DNA of 64,000 bases from JANQPA01 sp964548175 (GTDB lineage Bacteria; Bacteroidota; Bacteroidia; Chitinophagales; Saprospiraceae): the NCBI GenBank assembly GCA_964548175.1, contig CAZJQS010000001.1, forward strand, positions 213,990-277,989. The letters are read 5' to 3'. The notes under the pieces were generated by a model. That model did not search any database. It was not told the origin of the DNA and saw only the letters and a list, made by a program, of their open reading frames with translations. Positions 26,612-35,189 of the stretch are shown here, piece by piece; the stretch's first letter is position 1, and the number at the start of each line of letters is the position of its first letter. The position numbers and the translations under genes are program-made.

Positions 26612-26649
26612 AAGGGCGATCAAATGGTTTGATCGCCCTTTCTGTTTTT
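26612..26649 (+). terminator. Intrinsic terminator of tRNA-Asn
   Basis: 13-bp perfect stem AAGGGCGATCAAA/TTTGATCGCCCTT with TGG loop, followed by a T-rich tract; 8 nt after the tRNA. Confidence 0.85.
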
Positions 26650-26688
26650 GTCTTTTCGCTATTTAATTCAAGTTGCGAAGCAACTGTA

Positions 26689-26790
26689 GTAGAAGGTATT
26701 AGGTAGAAAGAAATACAATCAAAAAAGGTATCTGTTTGTCCATTTCAGGCAGAAATCTTTCTACTCTACTTTCTACCATTTACCTTCTAC
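26689..26790. repeat. Imperfect inverted repeat of GTAGAAGGTA type
   Basis: The 22-nt arms GTAGAAGGTATTAGGTAGAA (26689 onward, to 26710) and the mirror CTTTCTACCATTTACCTTCT (26769 onward, to 26790) pair with two or three mismatches across a 58-nt spacer. It is non-coding and located between tRNA-Asn and the clpS stop codon. Such GTAGAAGGTAGAAAG-like units suggest an eroded palindromic repeat next to a tRNA (inference). Confidence 0.55.
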
Positions 26791-26813
26791 AAATTAAAGG
26801 CAATTTAGGTTAT

Positions 26814-27125
26814 TTAGTCATCTCCTCCTTCGATTACGGCGGAAAGGCCCCGATCGATCAGGGCATCTTTTTTGGGTTTTAAGATATGCTTTGGGGCGGT
26901 TTTGACGGTGGCTTTTCCTTTGAAGTGAATAATAAGGGAGAGTTGTTCTGCCTGTTCCGAAGAGTGGTTAAGGACTTCGACAAAACACTGGATTACCCAC
27001 TCGAAAGTATTATGATCGTCATTATAAACGATGAGCTGGGCGTGTTCACCAGTACCTTCGTCAGTGATCTCTTCTTCTAATAATACTTCTTCTTCTGCTT
27101 CCTCGAAAAAATTGAAACGGATCAT
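26814..27125 (-). CDS. clpS: ClpS adaptor of the Clp protease
   Basis: 103 aa from the ATG at 27125 (a GTG precedes it). The acidic N-terminal extension FFEEAEEEVLLEEEITDEG leads into the ClpS fold with LIVYNDDHNTFEWVIQCF, the N-degron-pocket segment, and EQAEQLSLIIHFKGKATVK. ClpS delivers N-end-rule substrates to ClpA/ClpC. clpA is not adjacent. Confidence 0.95.
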   Translation of the reverse strand: MIRFNFFEEAEEEVLLEEEITDEGTGEHAQLIVYNDDHNTFEWVIQCFVEVLNHSSEQAEQLSLIIHFKGKATVKTAPKHILKPKKDALIDRGLSAVIEGGDD

Positions 27126-27339
27126 CACGTTGGTGTTTGTTTATGGATTAAATTCGGCAAGGTGGTTTAAGCCGGTGGCCCCGGATCTTGATAAGTGCTA
27201 AAACCGAAGCCGCCGCCAGGAGAGAACATATTATCCTTTACTGGTTTATAATTTTCGACCCTGCAGGCGGCTGCGATTTTATTTTCTCCCTTTATCTATC
27301 AGCTTATGAAATCACCGGAATTATTTCACAAAAATACAA

Positions 27340-27810
27340 CTAAATCAGAGAAGATAAAGTTTCTTTAACAGCTTCAAAATTAGGTATTTCTCCTGCATTT
27401 TCTAATACCTCTGCATATCTGACCAGCCCTTCTTTGTCGATGACAAAAGCGGACCTTTTGGAAACGCCCTGTAAGCCGAAAACGAAGTTATCATAGATGG
27501 AACCGTAGGCTTGGGATGCTTTTTTGTTAAAATCAGAAAGCAAAAGGAAATTGAGCTTTTGGTCGCTCTTAAATTTTTCAAGTGTGAAAGGAGAATCTAC
27601 AGAAACCGCCAGGATCTGCGCGTTCAGGTTTTCGTAGTCGGTGATGTTATCGCGCATACTGCAAAGTTCCTCAGTGCATACGCTGGTAAAAGCCATAGGG
27701 AAAAAGAGCAGCACTACATTTTTACCTTTGTAGTTGCTTAGAGACACTTCTTCTTTTTCAGAAGAAAAGAGGATGAAGTCCGGGGCAGGAGTGCCGATTT
27801 GAACTGCCAT
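27340..27810 (-). CDS. Peroxiredoxin (AhpC/TSA family, AhpE/BCP-like)
   Basis: 156 aa. N-terminal IGTPAPDFILFSS, then the peroxidatic-site motif FFPMAFTSVCTEELCSMRD with the catalytic Cys in TSVC and a second Cys five residues later. ILAVSVDSPFTLEKFK and GVSKRSAFVIDKEGLVRYA complete the fold. It reduces hydroperoxides using a thiol donor. The CxxxxC spacing fits BCP-type enzymes with a nearby resolving Cys. Single gene, divergent from the EamA transporter. Confidence 0.94.
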   Translation of the reverse strand: MAVQIGTPAPDFILFSSEKEEVSLSNYKGKNVVLLFFPMAFTSVCTEELCSMRDNITDYENLNAQILAVSVDSPFTLEKFKSDQKLNFLLLSDFNKKASQAYGSIYDNFVFGLQGVSKRSAFVIDKEGLVRYAEVLENAGEIPNFEAVKETLSSLI

Positions 27811-27860
27811 AGTTTATTTAATCTGTTTAAGTGAATGAATAAAATTAAATTGTGATCTTA

Positions 27861-27918
27861 GAGGCCGCCTCAAAAGCATGGGCCCGCCTTTGTTGATAAG
27901 GCGGAAGCTGGGCAGCAA
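27861..27918. repeat. Solo end resembling element A terminus
   Basis: GAGGCCGCCTCAAAAGCATG resembles the right terminus of element A read on the opposite strand (GAGGCTGTCTCAAAAGCATC). A CCGCCTT/AAGGCGG hairpin follows. No second end is visible before the transporter gene, so it may be a remnant. Confidence 0.4.
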
Positions 27919-27966
27919 AGCCATATAAAAAACAAAGATTTTAACTCTTACGAAGCGGGAAAGTTC

Positions 27967-28854
27967 ATGGATCCTATACGAAAAGCCTACCTGGAATTAC
28001 ATTTTGCTGTGCTGCTGTTTGGCTTTACAGCTATTCTCGGAGATTTAATTTCCCTCAATGCCTTAGGAGTGGTTTGGTGGCGGGTGTTGCTGACCAGTCT
28101 TAGCCTTGCCGTATGGGTTCGGTTAGGCAAAAGGCTGCGGAAAATGCGTTGGCGGACGGTTTTTCAGTACATGGGTATAGGCGTGTTGGTAGCTTTACAC
28201 TGGGTGACATTTTTCGGGGCGGTCAAGCTGGCGAATGCTTCCATTGCGCTTATTGCCATGGCAACGACTTCTTTATTCTCGGCTTTTATTGAGCCCTTTG
28301 TTATTCGGCGATCGATACAGGGGTATGAAATTATAATGGGCGTGTTAATCATCCCGGGAATGATGCTTATTGTGAGCACTATAGATTTTAGCCTGCTGTA
28401 TGGACTGGCCGTGGGGTTGCTCTCTGCGTTCCTGGTGTCACTGTTTACTTCTCTGAATAAAAAAATGATCGGGCGGACGGATGAGCTGACCATCACCTTT
28501 CTGGAGCTGGGCAGCGCGTGGTTGTTTCTGAGCCTGGTGATCCCGGTATATTATCAGATGAATCCTGACGTTCCGTTCAGGCTGTGGCCTTCTTCTTCGG
28601 ATTGGTTTTATTTACTGGCCTTGTCGTTATTGTGCACTACACTGGCATACGTATTGGCGCTGAGGGCGCTGAGGCATCTTTCGGCCTTTGCCTCCAATCT
28701 TACCATCAATCTGGAACCGGTTTACGGTATGATCCTGGCCTGGCTGGTCCTAAAAGAAAACAAGGAATTATCGGAAGGCTTCTACCTGGGAGGGCTTTTG
28801 ATATTGGTAGTGGTATTTTCCTATCCTCTATTGCGAAAGAGGTTTGAAAAATAA
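27967..28854 (+). CDS. EamA/DMT-family transporter
   Basis: 295 aa, strongly hydrophobic with about ten predicted membrane segments in two EamA halves. Family signs: LHFAVLLFGFTAILGDLIS at the N-terminus, WWRVLLTSLSLAVWV, ALHWVTFFGAVKLANASIAL and, in the second half, TLAYVLALRALRHLSAFASN and NLEPVYGMILAWLVLKENKE. DMT proteins export metabolites or amino acids; the substrate is unknown. Its stop codon abuts a perfect palindromic terminator shared with ftsH on the other strand. Confidence 0.9.
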   Translation: MDPIRKAYLELHFAVLLFGFTAILGDLISLNALGVVWWRVLLTSLSLAVWVRLGKRLRKMRWRTVFQYMGIGVLVALHWVTFFGAVKLANASIALIAMATTSLFSAFIEPFVIRRSIQGYEIIMGVLIIPGMMLIVSTIDFSLLYGLAVGLLSAFLVSLFTSLNKKMIGRTDELTITFLELGSAWLFLSLVIPVYYQMNPDVPFRLWPSSSDWFYLLALSLLCTTLAYVLALRALRHLSAFASNLTINLEPVYGMILAWLVLKENKELSEGFYLGGLLILVVVFSYPLLRKRFEK

Positions 28855-28883
28855 AAAAGCCGTCGCAGCTGCGACGGCTTTTT
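28854..28883. terminator. Bidirectional terminator, perfect 30-bp palindrome
   Basis: AAAAAGCCGTCGCAG followed immediately by its complement, with A- and T-runs outside. It serves the convergent EamA transporter and ftsH genes. Confidence 0.85.
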
Positions 28884-28903
28884 ATTTTTCAACGGGAGGA
28901 AGC

Positions 28904-30886
28904 TTATGCTTTCTCTTCAGTGGAAGCTTCTTCATCTTCCGGAGTATTGGAATCTTCAAGAGCGCCATTATTCCTCGGATTATTATCTGCTCCGACGGGA
29001 CGAACGCCGATCAGTTTTTCAACATCTGATTTAAGCAGGACTTCTTTTTCCAGCAACGCATTAGCCAGCTTTTCCAGTTCTTCGCGATGTTCTTGAAGGA
29101 GTTTTTTCGCTCTTTCGTATTGAGATTGCACCAATTGTCTTACTTCCTCATCGATCATGAAAGCGGTTTTTTCCGAATAAGGTTTTTGGAACTGTTCATT
29201 TGACATGCCATAGAAAGACACCTGACCCACTTTTTGGTTCATTCCGAAGATGGAGATCATGCTATAAGCCATTTTGGTTACCTGATCGAGATCATTTTGG
29301 GCGCCGGTGGAAATTTTTCCGAAGACGATAGATTCTGCGGCTCTTCCTCCGAAGGTCATGCACATTCGGTCGAGCAATTGCTCGGTTCTTGTGATGTATT
29401 CCTCTTTAGGGAGGTATTGCGCATAACCAAGGGTGCCTATTCCCCGGGGTACGATGGTTACTTTTACGAGTGGGGAGGCATGTTCCAGGAACCATCCGCA
29501 GATGGCGTGGCCGGCTTCGTGATAAGCGATGATTTTTTTCTCTTCGGGAGAGATGAGTTTATTTTTCTTCTCTAAACCACCGATGACCCGGTCGAGGGCG
29601 TAGTTGAAATCATCCATATCGACGGCTTTCTTATTCCTTCTGGCGGCGACCAGAGCTGCTTCGTTACAGATATTGGCGATATCGGCGCCTGCAAAGCCGG
29701 GCGTCATTTCCGAAAGAGTAGTCGGATTGATTTCCGGGGCGGTGACGATATGCTTAAGATGCACTTTGAAGATCGCTTCTCTTCCCTTTAGGTCAGGACG
29801 ATCGATGCCGATCTGGCGGTCGAAGCGGCCGGGTCTTAGCAGGGCGGTATCCAGCACATCGGGGCGGTTGGTGGCGGCCATCAGAATAACGCCTTTATCG
29901 GTGCTGAACCCATCCATTTCAACCAGCAGTTGGTTGAGGGTATTTTCGCGCTCATCGTTTCCGCCCTGGAAGCCTGAGCGTCCACGGGCTCTGCCGATGG
30001 CGTCAATTTCATCGATGAAAACGATACAGGGTGCTTTTTCTCTTGCCTGTTTGAATAAGTCTCTCACACGAGAGGCACCCACGCCGACGAACATTTCCAC
30101 GAAATCAGAACCTGAGATAGAGAAAAACGGCACTCCAGCCTCTCCGGCAACAGCTTTGGCAAGTAAAGTCTTACCGGTGCCCGGAGGGCCGACCAGCAAT
30201 ACGCCCTTGGGGATCTTACCGCCCAGGGCGGTATATTTTTTAGGATTTTTCAGGAAGTCAACGACTTCCATCACTTCTTCTTTCGCCTCATCCAATCCGG
30301 CTACATCTTCGAAAGTAACCGTCACTTTCGTATTATTATCAAAAAGTGTTGCTTTGGACTTGCCGATATTGAAGATCTGTGCGCCAGGACCACCTGCGCC
30401 TCCGCTAACTCTACGCATGATAAACACCCAGATCAGAATGATAATGACCAGGGGAAGCACCCATTGAAGTAATGGGGCCAGCCAACTCTGTTTGGTGACG
30501 GCATCCGGATAAATGCGATCCTCCTTGGCTATCCCCGCGTCTTCCTGAGCACTGAGCATGCGGTTGTAAAACGTTTCCAGCGGACCGACTTCTCTCCAGT
30601 AATGATGCCTGGACCTTCCAAAATTACTTTCGGCTGCATCCTTATACTCGGGTTTGTCCAAAGCGGATTCCTTAAGATAAATATAAGCGTATTGCTCATT
30701 TACCACTTCTATCTTTTCGACATCCCCCTCTGCCACCATTTTTTCCAGGCGGTTCATCGGAATGGGTTCCTGATTAGCCTGGGAAATGGAGAAGATTTGG
30801 ATGGCCAGCAAAGCAAGGGCAATGACGCCGTATATCCAAAAATTGAATTTGGTATTGCCAGGTTTGTTATTTCTTCTGTTTTCCAT
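28904..30886 (-). CDS. ftsH: ATP-dependent zinc metalloprotease FtsH
   Basis: 660 aa. Membrane segments at about 15-34 and 137-157 bracket a periplasmic domain. The AAA domain has Walker A GPPGTGKT (233-240), Walker B IVFIDEIDAIG and the second region of homology with RPGRFDRQI. The zinc site HEAGH is at about residue 455. The C-terminus is acidic (EDEEASTEEKA). FtsH degrades membrane and regulatory proteins at the inner membrane. It is downstream of rsfS in the same direction (116-bp gap). Confidence 0.98.
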   Translation of the reverse strand: MENRRNNKPGNTKFNFWIYGVIALALLAIQIFSISQANQEPIPMNRLEKMVAEGDVEKIEVVNEQYAYIYLKESALDKPEYKDAAESNFGRSRHHYWREVGPLETFYNRMLSAQEDAGIAKEDRIYPDAVTKQSWLAPLLQWVLPLVIIILIWVFIMRRVSGGAGGPGAQIFNIGKSKATLFDNNTKVTVTFEDVAGLDEAKEEVMEVVDFLKNPKKYTALGGKIPKGVLLVGPPGTGKTLLAKAVAGEAGVPFFSISGSDFVEMFVGVGASRVRDLFKQAREKAPCIVFIDEIDAIGRARGRSGFQGGNDERENTLNQLLVEMDGFSTDKGVILMAATNRPDVLDTALLRPGRFDRQIGIDRPDLKGREAIFKVHLKHIVTAPEINPTTLSEMTPGFAGADIANICNEAALVAARRNKKAVDMDDFNYALDRVIGGLEKKNKLISPEEKKIIAYHEAGHAICGWFLEHASPLVKVTIVPRGIGTLGYAQYLPKEEYITRTEQLLDRMCMTFGGRAAESIVFGKISTGAQNDLDQVTKMAYSMISIFGMNQKVGQVSFYGMSNEQFQKPYSEKTAFMIDEEVRQLVQSQYERAKKLLQEHREELEKLANALLEKEVLLKSDVEKLIGVRPVGADNNPRNNGALEDSNTPEDEEASTEEKA

Positions 30887-31002
30887 TTTCCTCTTTTACT
30901 ATATAAGCTTCTTGAAAATAGCTATTCTTACTTTAAAAATCTTTGTTATAACGCAACAGCCTTCAATTCGTTGCCAATAATCGACAAATTTTACTTTTAT
31001 CC

Positions 31003-31389
31003 CTACAAACTTTCATATTCCGTAAACTCAGCATCACTCCAGAGGGACTCCAACTCATAGAACGCTCGCGTGTCCCGGTAGAAAATATGCACCACCGTTG
31101 TAAAATAGTCAATGCAAATCCACAAGGCGTTTTTCTCCCCCTCCACGTGAGAAGGGAACAAACCTGTCTCTCGCTTAATACGGAGCGCAACATTATCTGA
31201 AATGGCTTTAACTTGGGTGTTGGAATCTCCTTCACAAATGATGAAAAAATCAGTAGGAGCGTCTTCAAGATGTCTGAGATCTAGTTTTACGATCTTTTTT
31301 CCTTTAATGTCTTGTATGCTGTCAATTATCAGGTTGTTTAATTCTTCAGTGGTAGGATTAACCTTTTGAAATTTTACTTGTGAATTCAA
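31003..31389 (-). CDS. rsfS: Ribosomal silencing factor RsfS (Iojap family)
   Basis: 128 aa. Family marks: NNLIIDSIQDIKGKKIVKLD, DFFIICEGDSNTQVKAI, SHVEGEKNALWICIDYFTTV and HIFYRDTRAFYELESLWSD. It binds ribosomal protein L14 and blocks subunit joining during starvation. The only start consistent with the domain is TTG at 31389; an in-frame stop lies five codons upstream. It is divergent from birA, whose start is also TTG, across a 70-bp AT-rich gap. Confidence 0.93.
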   Translation of the reverse strand: MNSQVKFQKVNPTTEELNNLIIDSIQDIKGKKIVKLDLRHLEDAPTDFFIICEGDSNTQVKAISDNVALRIKRETGLFPSHVEGEKNALWICIDYFTTVVHIFYRDTRAFYELESLWSDAEFTEYESL

Positions 31390-31459
31390 ACTCAGATTTT
31401 GTTATTTTGTTAAAAATGTTTTGATAAAATATTTATAAAAGTACTCAAATAATTACTTT

Positions 31460-32221
31460 TTGTCTATAAAAAAAGTTCATTTTATTGGAAAGATACTGGA
31501 CGAACTTCCTTCCTGTTCTTCCACAAACGATTACGCCTTTCGTCTTTTATCAAAAAGCAGGCCAGAAGAAGGAACTGTCATTTTGACCTTTTGCCAAACC
31601 CAGGGACGTGGACAGCTTGGCAGCCAGTGGCTTAGTGAACCTTACAAAAATATCGCCTTTTCCTGTATCCTCTACCCCGAGTTCCTGCTCCCCAAAGAAC
31701 AAATAGCACTCAACAAAGCCGTCGCTCTAGCCGTCCGCCAACTACTGACAAGATACACAGATAAAAAAGTGAACGTCAAGTGGCCAAATGATATCTATCT
31801 CAACGAAAAAAAAACAGCCGGCATTCTTATTCAGAACATTTTGTCGTCCAACAAGTTTAACACTAGCATTGTTGGTATAGGTATAAACGTTAATCAAATC
31901 AACTTTCCCGAAGACCTGACTTCCGCCACATCCCTGGCCCGGGAAACGGGAAAAACCTACGATCTCAAGGAACTGGCGCTTGAGCTTTGCGATTGCCTCA
32001 ATCATCAGTACCAGCGGCTAATAGAAAAAAAATTAAAGGCCGTCCACGATGACTATCTGCGTCACTTGTATCGCTATCAACAATGGAGTTCTTTCGAAAA
32101 AAGCTCCGGAACCTTGTTCAAGGGCAAAATCGTGGGGGTCAGCGCTTCAGGAAAATTACAGGTAACCGGCGAATCCGGCGTGGAAGAATTCGGCATAAAA
32201 GAAATCAAGTTCATCGATTAA
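31460..32221 (+). CDS. birA: Biotin--[acetyl-CoA-carboxylase] ligase
   Basis: 253 aa. The catalytic domain has QGRGQLGSQWLSEPYKNIAF (biotinyl-AMP loop), VKWPNDIYLNEKKTAGILIQ and IVGIGINVNQ, plus a C-terminal SH3-like domain (about 205-253). There is no N-terminal DNA-binding domain, so it is a ligase without the repressor role of E. coli BirA. The start is TTG at 31460: an in-frame stop at 31436-31438 leaves no ATG before the conserved region. cinA follows 11 bp downstream. Confidence 0.95.
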   Translation: MSIKKVHFIGKILDELPSCSSTNDYAFRLLSKSRPEEGTVILTFCQTQGRGQLGSQWLSEPYKNIAFSCILYPEFLLPKEQIALNKAVALAVRQLLTRYTDKKVNVKWPNDIYLNEKKTAGILIQNILSSNKFNTSIVGIGINVNQINFPEDLTSATSLARETGKTYDLKELALELCDCLNHQYQRLIEKKLKAVHDDYLRHLYRYQQWSSFEKSSGTLFKGKIVGVSASGKLQVTGESGVEEFGIKEIKFID

Positions 32222-32232
32222 CCAGATTGCAC

Positions 32233-33519
32233 ATGAATGTAAGCATCCTTACCGTAGGCGACGAAATACTGATCGGCCAAACTGTCGACACCAATTCCGC
32301 CTGGATGGGAAAACAACTTAACCTGATCGGCGCTCACATCACCCGGATCGTCTCTGTGGGAGATGAACTCGGGGACATCGAAAAAGAAATGACCGACAGC
32401 CTCAAGGAGGCCGACATCTTGCTCATTACCGGTGGACTGGGTCCGACCAAAGATGACATGACTAAAAAAGCACTTTGCTCCTTCTTTGGCGTGGACCTGA
32501 TTTTTCACCAGCCTTCCTATGATCGTATCCTTCGGCTCTTTGAAAAATGGGGCCGCCAACCTACGGAAGCACACCGAATGCAGTGTTATATGCCGGCCAA
32601 TGCTACCCTGTTGCCCAATAAAATGGGGACTGCTCCGGGCATGTGGTTCGAGTACGGCGGGAAGGTGATCGCATCCATGCCGGGGGTTCCTTACGAGATG
32701 AAATATCTGATGGAAAACGAGGTGATCCCCAGGCTGACCAAGGTTTTTCCTGGTCAACCCATCGTTCATCGCACCATCCAAACAGTCGGAGAAGGAGAAT
32801 CCAGAATCGCCGAACGGATCGAAGATATCGAAGACCAACTGCCGAAAGGACTGAAGCTGGCCTACCTGCCTAGCCTTGGTAAAGTAAGACTCCGTTTGAC
32901 AGGCAGAGGGGCGGACAAACCGGCGCTGGAAGCCTTGCTCGACGCTAAAATGAAGGAAATTGCCCAGCGCATTCCTGAGCTGATCTTCGGTTACGAAGAA
33001 ATTCGACTGGAAGAGGCACTGGGCATTATGCTGAAAGAACGTCAACTGACCCTGGCTACAGCCGAAAGCTGCACAGGAGGACACCTGGCTCACATGATCA
33101 CCTCCGTACCGGGCTCCTCCGATTACTTCAAAGGAAGTGTAATCGCTTATGCAAATGAAGTCAAAATGAATCTCCTCCATGTTAAAGCAGCTACCCTCGA
33201 ACAGCATGGTGCAGTTAGTGAAGCTACAGTAGCGGAAATGGTAAAAGGGGCTTTGTCCCTGCTGAAAACAGACCTGGCAGTGGCCATTTCCGGAATCGCC
33301 GGGCCCGGCGGCGGAACTCCTGAAAAACCGATAGGGACCGTCTGGATGGCCGTAGGAAACAAGGAAAAAGTGAAAACCCGGCTGATCCATGCCGGTAAAG
33401 ATCGATTAAAGAATATCGAATACTCCAGCGTTCATGCCCTGAATTTAGTCAGAGTGTTCTTGCAGGAAGAGTATCCGGAGCAAGAGAAAATTTCGCTATC
33501 CGGCCAGTCTGTGGTATAA
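32233..33519 (+). CDS. cinA: CinA: MoCF-like domain plus nicotinamide-nucleotide amidase
   Basis: 428 aa from the ATG at 32233; the longer reading from 32083 overlaps birA. The N-terminal MoCF/CinA domain has ILTVGDEILIGQTVDTNSAW and LLITGGLGPTKDDMTKKAL. The C-terminal PncC-type amidase domain (about 265-428) has TLATAESCTGGHLAHMITSV, YANEVKMNLLHV, AISGIAGPGGGTPEKPIGTV. The family hydrolyses ADP-ribose and deamidates NMN in pyridine-nucleotide salvage. It is co-directional with birA, probably one transcript. Confidence 0.95.
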   Translation: MNVSILTVGDEILIGQTVDTNSAWMGKQLNLIGAHITRIVSVGDELGDIEKEMTDSLKEADILLITGGLGPTKDDMTKKALCSFFGVDLIFHQPSYDRILRLFEKWGRQPTEAHRMQCYMPANATLLPNKMGTAPGMWFEYGGKVIASMPGVPYEMKYLMENEVIPRLTKVFPGQPIVHRTIQTVGEGESRIAERIEDIEDQLPKGLKLAYLPSLGKVRLRLTGRGADKPALEALLDAKMKEIAQRIPELIFGYEEIRLEEALGIMLKERQLTLATAESCTGGHLAHMITSVPGSSDYFKGSVIAYANEVKMNLLHVKAATLEQHGAVSEATVAEMVKGALSLLKTDLAVAISGIAGPGGGTPEKPIGTVWMAVGNKEKVKTRLIHAGKDRLKNIEYSSVHALNLVRVFLQEEYPEQEKISLSGQSVV

Positions 33520-33607
33520 TCGTCTAAAAAACGAATGTTTGTTGTGTCAGTCTTTATTTATCATTTATATACGCAAATAAGCGAAGCCTGCCGGGAAAAG
33601 ATTTTTC

Positions 33608-33638
33608 TTGTAAGAGCAGCATAAAACCGCTAATTTTG
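33608..33638 (+). promoter_or_regulatory. Promoter of the E2 gene
   Basis: TTG (33608-33610), exactly 20 nt, TAATTTTG (33631-33638). Full match to the Bacteroidota pattern, 78 nt before the E2 start codon. Confidence 0.7.
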
Positions 33639-33716
33639 CAGTCGAAAAAAAAACGACAGATTGGAGATCGTTGCTTAGCCAAATTATTACCAAATTAAAA
33701 TTTCAAAGCGTTGTTT

Positions 33717-35072
33717 ATGGCACAGGTAGAACTGATCATGCCCAAAATGGGCGAAAGCATTATGGAGGCCACTATCCTCAAGTGGGTCAAAAATGTTGGA
33801 GACACAGTCGAAGAGGACGAAACCATCCTGGAAATCGCTACTGATAAAGTGGACTCTGAAGTCCCTTCCCCGGTCAGCGGCACCATCAAAGAGGTCTTGT
33901 ATCAGGAAGATGATGTTGTAGAAATCGGCAAAGTGATCGCCGTCATCGCTACGGAAGGTGATGAAGATCAGGCACAGCCGAGCCCTGCCGTTAAAGAAGC
34001 CGAAAAAGAGGCTCATCCCGCTTCGGAAAACGGACAGTCCCATGGGGCCCCCCAACCGGAGGAAGAAAAAAGAATACCTGCTACCGCTTCCGTGGAGATC
34101 GGCGTCGGAGAAGGCGCCCGCTTTTACTCCCCCCTGGTCAGAAACATCGCCAAAAAAGAAAATATTTCTCTGGAAGAATTGGAAAGTGTACCTGGCACCG
34201 GCGCGCAGGGAAGAGTCACTAAACACGATATCCTCGCCTACCTGGAAGAAAGAGAAGTTGCTCCGGAACCTCAGCCAAAACGGCAGCCGGCTGCCCGCGA
34301 ACAGACGCCGGCAACACAAAAAACAACCACTGCTCCGGCCCCCCCGTCAGGCATCGACAAAGGCAACGTTGAGATCATCGAAATGGATCGTATGCGCCGC
34401 CTGATCGCCGACCATATGGTCCATTCCAAAAAAAACTCTCCTCACGTAACCTCATTCGTGGAAGTCGACGTGACTACTATCGTCAACTGGCGGAATAGAG
34501 TGAAAAAATCCTTCCTGGAAAAATACGGAGAAAAGATCACCTTCACGCCCATTTTCATCGACGCCGTGGTAAAAGCCATCAAGGATTTTCCGATGATCAA
34601 TATCTCGGTAGACGGCAACAACCTCGTCAGGAAGAAAAACATCAACATCGGTATGGCGGCGGCCTTGCCTTCCGGCAACCTTATCGTCCCGGTCATAAAA
34701 AATGCTGATCACCTCAACCTGCTCGGCCTGACCAAAAGCGTTAACGACCTGGCAAACCGCGCCCGTAATAATAAACTGAAGCCGGAAGAAATTCAGGACG
34801 GCACCTTTACCATCACCAACGTGGGTACTTTTGGCAACGTGATGGGCACGCCCATCATCAACCAGCCTCAAGTGGCCATTCTGGCAACCGGCGCCATCCG
34901 CAAAAAACCGGCCGTCGTGGAAACGGAATACGGAGATCTGATCGCCGTGCGCCACTTGATGTTCTTGTCGCTCTCCTACGATCACCGCGTCGTGGACGGC
35001 TTCCTGGGCGGCTCCTTCCTCCGGCGTATAGGGGATTACCTGGAGCAGTTCGATGATCAGCAAAAGATCTGA
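33717..35072 (+). CDS. 2-oxoacid dehydrogenase dihydrolipoamide acyltransferase (E2)
   Basis: 451 aa from the ATG at 33717 (MAQVELIMPKMGESI). The lipoyl domain (1-78) has the lipoylated Lys in EIATDKVDSEVPS. A charged linker follows, then the peripheral subunit-binding domain (about 138-175: FYSPLVRNIAKKENISLEEL, GTGAQGRVTKHDI). The catalytic domain ends with SYDHRVVDGFLGG, holding the active-site His and Asp. The ATDKVDSEVPS context and lack of a second lipoyl domain fit branched-chain or 2-oxoglutarate-type E2 as well as pyruvate. E1 and E3 genes are not adjacent. Confidence 0.94.
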   Translation: MAQVELIMPKMGESIMEATILKWVKNVGDTVEEDETILEIATDKVDSEVPSPVSGTIKEVLYQEDDVVEIGKVIAVIATEGDEDQAQPSPAVKEAEKEAHPASENGQSHGAPQPEEEKRIPATASVEIGVGEGARFYSPLVRNIAKKENISLEELESVPGTGAQGRVTKHDILAYLEEREVAPEPQPKRQPAAREQTPATQKTTTAPAPPSGIDKGNVEIIEMDRMRRLIADHMVHSKKNSPHVTSFVEVDVTTIVNWRNRVKKSFLEKYGEKITFTPIFIDAVVKAIKDFPMINISVDGNNLVRKKNINIGMAAALPSGNLIVPVIKNADHLNLLGLTKSVNDLANRARNNKLKPEEIQDGTFTITNVGTFGNVMGTPIINQPQVAILATGAIRKKPAVVETEYGDLIAVRHLMFLSLSYDHRVVDGFLGGSFLRRIGDYLEQFDDQQKI

Positions 35073-35189
35073 GGATTACTAAAAAAAACGGGTTCTTAAC
35101 AACAACACATTAAAAACAAACGTATTAGAACATAGGTGTCTGCCCTGGTTAACATGCTTTACATTCCCCTCAAGCTTAAATCATCAGAT

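Noticed and set aside
32083..32232. N-terminal extension of CinA
   Set aside because: It overlaps birA out of frame and is Arg-rich. The conserved start MNVSILTVGDEILIG begins at 32233.
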